Shown here: in pieces, positions 60,031 through 64,000 of the stretch
Position numbering within the stretch: position 1 is the stretch's first letter
Layout: each line of letters opens with the position of its first letter
Assembly (NCBI GenBank): GCA_963691655.1
Contig: OY829328.1
Span: 87,176,400-87,240,399, forward strand
Direction: 5' to 3'
Source: Toxonevra muliebris
Taxonomy: Eukaryota > Arthropoda > Insecta > Diptera > Pallopteridae
DNA length: 64,000 nt
Program-made: the position numbers and the translations under genes
The notes under the pieces: model-generated
What the model was told of the DNA's origin: nothing
Database searches by the model: none
What the model saw: only the letters and a program-made list of their open reading frames with translations

Positions 60031-63000
60031 CTGTGTGCGAGTGGGAGGGAGAGAGTAAAAGAAATGAAATTATCAATGAAATGGATCTAACGTTATTTAA
60101 TGAGAAATTTACATATATCTGATACTGTACAAGTTTGTGAGTGAACGAAAGTATGATTCATTGTGCCTTGCACCAGAAAACTTTGAGCTATAAATTGCAT
60201 AAGTTTAATTTCGCAGCCCGCCTGCTTATTTAGAAAATAGATTACTTTTCATTACTCATATAATTTTTCTGATTGTATCTTACGGTGAGATCACCGTTGA
60301 AATATTTCATAATTAAATCATCCAAATGGTACGTACCACTTTTTAAAAACCCATAAATTTAAATCATTTCCTTTGACGACAAATTAAATGGAACACGATA
60401 TTGCATTTTAATAGTGTACAAAACAGACCAGCAACAACAAAAACCAATTACAAAAATATTTATGTAAACAAAACTTGTAGGTAACACGCAAACCTACAAA
60501 ACCCATTCGCTGCAACTGACTGAATGTCTGGCTGGCTGACTGACTGAGTGAGTGAGCAAGTGACTATGTGGAACGCCTTAAAGTATGGAGCAAACAACAA
60601 ATTAGTTTAAATGAAATTGGCTTCGATTGTTTGCTTTCGAAACTTAGAAAGCTGGAGAATTTTCTTCTTTTTTTTTATTTCCTATACTCATTAAATTGCA
60701 TTTTCTTATTTACGTCTACGTCTAGGTTTATTTATTTATTTTTTCATTTAACAAGTTGTTAAATCGATTTCACGTAAATTTCCTTTTGTGCGCGACGATT
60801 GTATTGCAAGTGCATACACAAAGTAAATAAAATACGAATCTAGAGAGTTTCTTGCTGCCGTTGACGTTGACTAAGTTTCTACTCTATATGGGAATATTCC
60901 ATCATCATGCCACATCATCAACATCATCATTATCGTTACCATGACTCTAAATATTCTATTCAAGGTCAAGTGCAAGGTGCAGCTGGTAGCTCTAATGCTT
61001 ATTGTTGATAGTAATAGTGGGAGCAGTGCAACAAATGGGCAGAAACATGCGATACAATTGTGAAGTGCACTGATGACGATCCAATAATCGCAATTATGGC
61101 AATTTTTCTATTAAATGATATCGTATTCAACCTTGAATTAATGTATTGAAGTCAATAAATTTTGAATGAAGCTCTAGGAAGACATGTGCAAAATTTATAT
61201 GATACAAAAAATAAGTAATTTAAAAAGAAATTTGCAATCTGAGCTGAGCACGGTACGTAGTTGCTTCATATCAATAACTATTGAAAATTATGAAATACTT
61301 ATAAAAGCACTAACAATAGGTAATACGTAGGTAAGGACTCATTGTAAAGTAAGACATCAGCATTTTCAGACTGAAGTCTTTTCGAGTACCGCGGCTTTAA
61401 AGCATCAGTTCTTATGTATTACAGGGATTTCTAACCTCTGGTATAAACCGGTTTTCTGAATCAAACACATATACACGACCCAAGAGATTGAGGTAAAGTG
61501 TAGTTTTAATTTTTCGTTTCTTCAAAAAGTAATTTAATTGAATAGCAAAGAATATAATGGCTGAAATTGTAAAAGAGGAGGCAGAGATTTATCCTTAACT
61601 CTTTTGCAGTGTCGGCAGGTCTTAATTTAAACAGTTCGCATATAATGATTCTATTTTAGCAAGCCTTAGTCTAACTAAAACATTCGTTCCACAAAAAATC
61701 AGGCATTAAATCAAACCGATGAAATATCAGGTACAACAGAATTTTTACAGGCATTGTTCTGTCTTGGAGCAGAGAAAATGAAACCTCTATTAATTTTTAG
61801 CAGAGTGCACGTAATCGTACCGAACCAAAAATACTTGGAAGAGGAACTATTTATGACAACCATATGGCTACCACACTTAATTTTCAATATTTTAAATATT
61901 TTAAATTGTATTTTCAGGACTTTTTTCATTTAAAAAGTAGCTCAGTGACAAACATTGAAATCGTAAGGATCTCACATTTTTTGTGATTCTCGCTTGTGCA
62001 TAAAATTAACTTTTAGTTACAGTGAATCAATTGAGACAATGCTAACCAAGTTGTCATATAACTCCATACATTTTTTTTCTTCTATGATTTTTATACAGTG
62101 CAACTTTTTAGCCTGATAGCAATGACAATAAGGAATGATGGTAAAGGGAATAAAGAGGGAAGATGTACAAGTTAAATAAAGATTAGGAAAGGGCATTCAT
62201 TTTCAATAAATGAGTACCAGTTGGTCTAATAAATGCCACTTTCATAAACTTAAATAACTGAATAGTACATCTATTCTCTAGGAATTATTGAACTTTTGCA
62301 TTTTATACAGACTTAGTATAAATTAAAACTTTCTTGATGTAGATTAACAACTAAGGCGCTATAGACACCATTCAACTACGTATTATTAATAAAAGCTAAA
62401 TTATCGGGAGGGTCAGATGGGTCAGGTTCAAATGAATTCGTCGTTGTCGTCGTCCTCTTCAATACATGCGCAAATATTATTAGTGCGTAGGTCTAATAAA
62501 TTCGATACAAAATTTGACATTAATTAATAAAGAAAATATCGATGTATCATAAATTTATGTGCGTGCGTCAATAAAATAAATTATTTTCTTATTAAGGTTA
62601 ATCTGTGAAATTGTGAATGTGGGAAAGTGTCATTGACTTTCTGCTTCAAAAAAGGTTAATGGATTGATATAAATTGGAAAGATGGAGTTTGGTTACATAT
62701 ATTAATATTCAATTAAGTTTAATTTTTTATTAAACTAACCAACAACATATTTTTAACCGCAAACAAGTATCTATTCAATGACCTTTGACATTTTAAATAC
62801 TTAGAGATATGCTTGCGCTTAAATAAAATTTAATTTCACTGTTCATTGAATGTTTGTTTGGTATCTAGTGATATAAACAGAAAGGTAAAGTGCTTAGCTT
62901 TAATCCTTTTGATATTTTGTAACTCTCATGCCAAAAATATAAAAAAAACAAATAATAAAAGAAAAGGTTTTGAAGATTGTATGAAAATTACTTACAACTG

Positions 63001-64000
63001 AGCTAGTTTATTTAATAACGTATTTAAAAAAAAAAAAAAAAAAAATTATGTTTTCCACTTGAGTGGTCAAGGTCACATTCAAGAAATTTCTCAAAGGACA
63101 ACATCGCAAATATTTGTGAATTTGTTTGTATTATAGTTTTGAATAATGTGTTCATGTATACTCACATAATCATGCACACTAGCGGATCCAGAGGTTTTTT
63201 AAGGGGAGGTTTTAATTTTTTCGTCCCTTATTTTTTTTTGTTAGATTTATGACAAACGATCAAAATGTATAAAATTTCCATCGGAAAAGGAATTTAACCC
63301 CGAAACCCCCTAGGTTTCCTTAGTGTATACACATATGTATGAGTAGATAGATATGCGGAAAGCGTATGTATAATGAGACCGTTAAATCGTGGGAAGTTTT
63401 GATAATTTACATAATATTAAAAATTGTAATATATCTGAAAATTTTTTCAAAAAAAGCTTAAATTTTCTACAAGTTCCTAAAATTGACAAACAAAGAATTC
63501 TACTAGGCTCATAGAGTTTTCTTCACTAAAATATTTTCGGGCGGTGTAGTGACCATAGTCGCATACATCTAAGTTTGAAACACCCAAGTTTAGCTGGCTA
63601 ACGCAATAGACTTTTCTTTCTTGTTGGCTCCAAAATAAACTCCAGCTTAAGCTTGGTTGTTTGTAAAGAATTTATAAATGAAGAAAATATTACAACTTGG
63701 ATGAAACCCAGTCCATCCTTCACTATCCCATTCACACCGACCAGGGAATATGTCTCCGCTCAACCGGTAATAAAAATAAAGCGGCTTAGAAGTTTCTATA
63801 TTGTACCAAGATGTCCTTTCCTTCTGAGCAACATAGCAACGCGGTACAAAGATTTTCGGCCTTATTTTTGTTTTACTCAAAATTTTTGATGATTAAATAA
63901 TGCAGAAACACTAATTGTTTCGTTCTTTTTTAATACTCATATATGCAAGTGAAACAAGAACTACCAACCTGAAGTAGAAATAAAGAATTTCAATAATAAC
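60031..64000. other. Upstream of the SLC16 gene, 4 kb, nothing assigned
   Basis: This region should contain at least the 3' part of the intron leading to the missing first coding exon of the SLC16 gene. There are an A-rich run near 63028-63045 and a CACTA-framed fragment near 63178-63329. The 78-codon frame at 63653-63889 has no family likeness. No gene is supported. Confidence 0.5.

Noticed and set aside
63653..63889. A 78-codon plus-strand frame near the right edge, with an open antisense partner
   Set aside because: No recognisable family, no splice context and AT-rich surroundings; chance length is plausible.
1..64000. CRISPR array, bacterial operon or recognisable viral gene
   Set aside because: No regular spaced repeats, no Shine-Dalgarno-led gene strings and no viral protein likeness were seen; all supported genes are intron-bearing or typical fly genes.

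Overview
This window is eukaryotic nuclear DNA from a higher dipteran, most likely a tephritid-type fruit fly. The exons carry clear fly orthologues (Hippo, valyl-tRNA synthetase, ORC3/Latheo, FLASH, a Strica-like caspase, a Tweedle cuticle protein) with GT..AG introns, some only 58-70 bp long. Intergenic DNA is AT-rich and dotted with short inverted-repeat elements. The species call is an inference from protein likeness and repeat style. Exon joints were read by eye from splice consensus, reading phase and family likeness; no transcript evidence was available.

Layout. 1-16.3 kb is gene-dense: the 5' part of hippo (minus, cut by the window edge), ValRS (plus), ORC3/latheo (minus) and FLASH (plus). 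hippo/ValRS and ORC3/FLASH are head-to-head pairs, and ValRS/ORC3 are tail-to-tail. 17-19 kb holds an unorthodox aquaporin (minus), 22.4-23.1 kb a TMEM186-like mitochondrial protein (plus), and 24.2-28.4 kb a ten-exon SLC22-type transporter (minus). 28.4-38.1 kb has no gene I can support; it contains small transposon-like elements and a tRNA-like sequence. 38.1-45.5 kb holds two tandem Strica-like caspases (minus). 49.8-50.5 kb is a single-exon Tweedle cuticle gene (plus). 50.5-57 kb is again gene-poor and repeat-bearing. 57-60 kb is an SLC16-type monocarboxylate transporter (minus) whose first coding exon I could not find. 60-64 kb shows nothing further that I can call.

How the genes relate. 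ORC3 (replication origin licensing) and FLASH (histone pre-mRNA processing) are both S-phase functions. They share a 0.94 kb divergent promoter region that contains a perfect palindromic E2F-type site. The two caspases share exon structure and phases; their catalytic exons are similar and their prodomains very different, which points to a local duplication. The other neighbours look functionally unrelated.

No prokaryotic system, CRISPR array or recognisable viral gene was seen. The most interesting items are the caspase duplication with pocket changes in one copy, the E2F site between ORC3 and FLASH, the repeated kinase-site-like motifs in FLASH, and about ten structurally defined non-autonomous DNA transposons.
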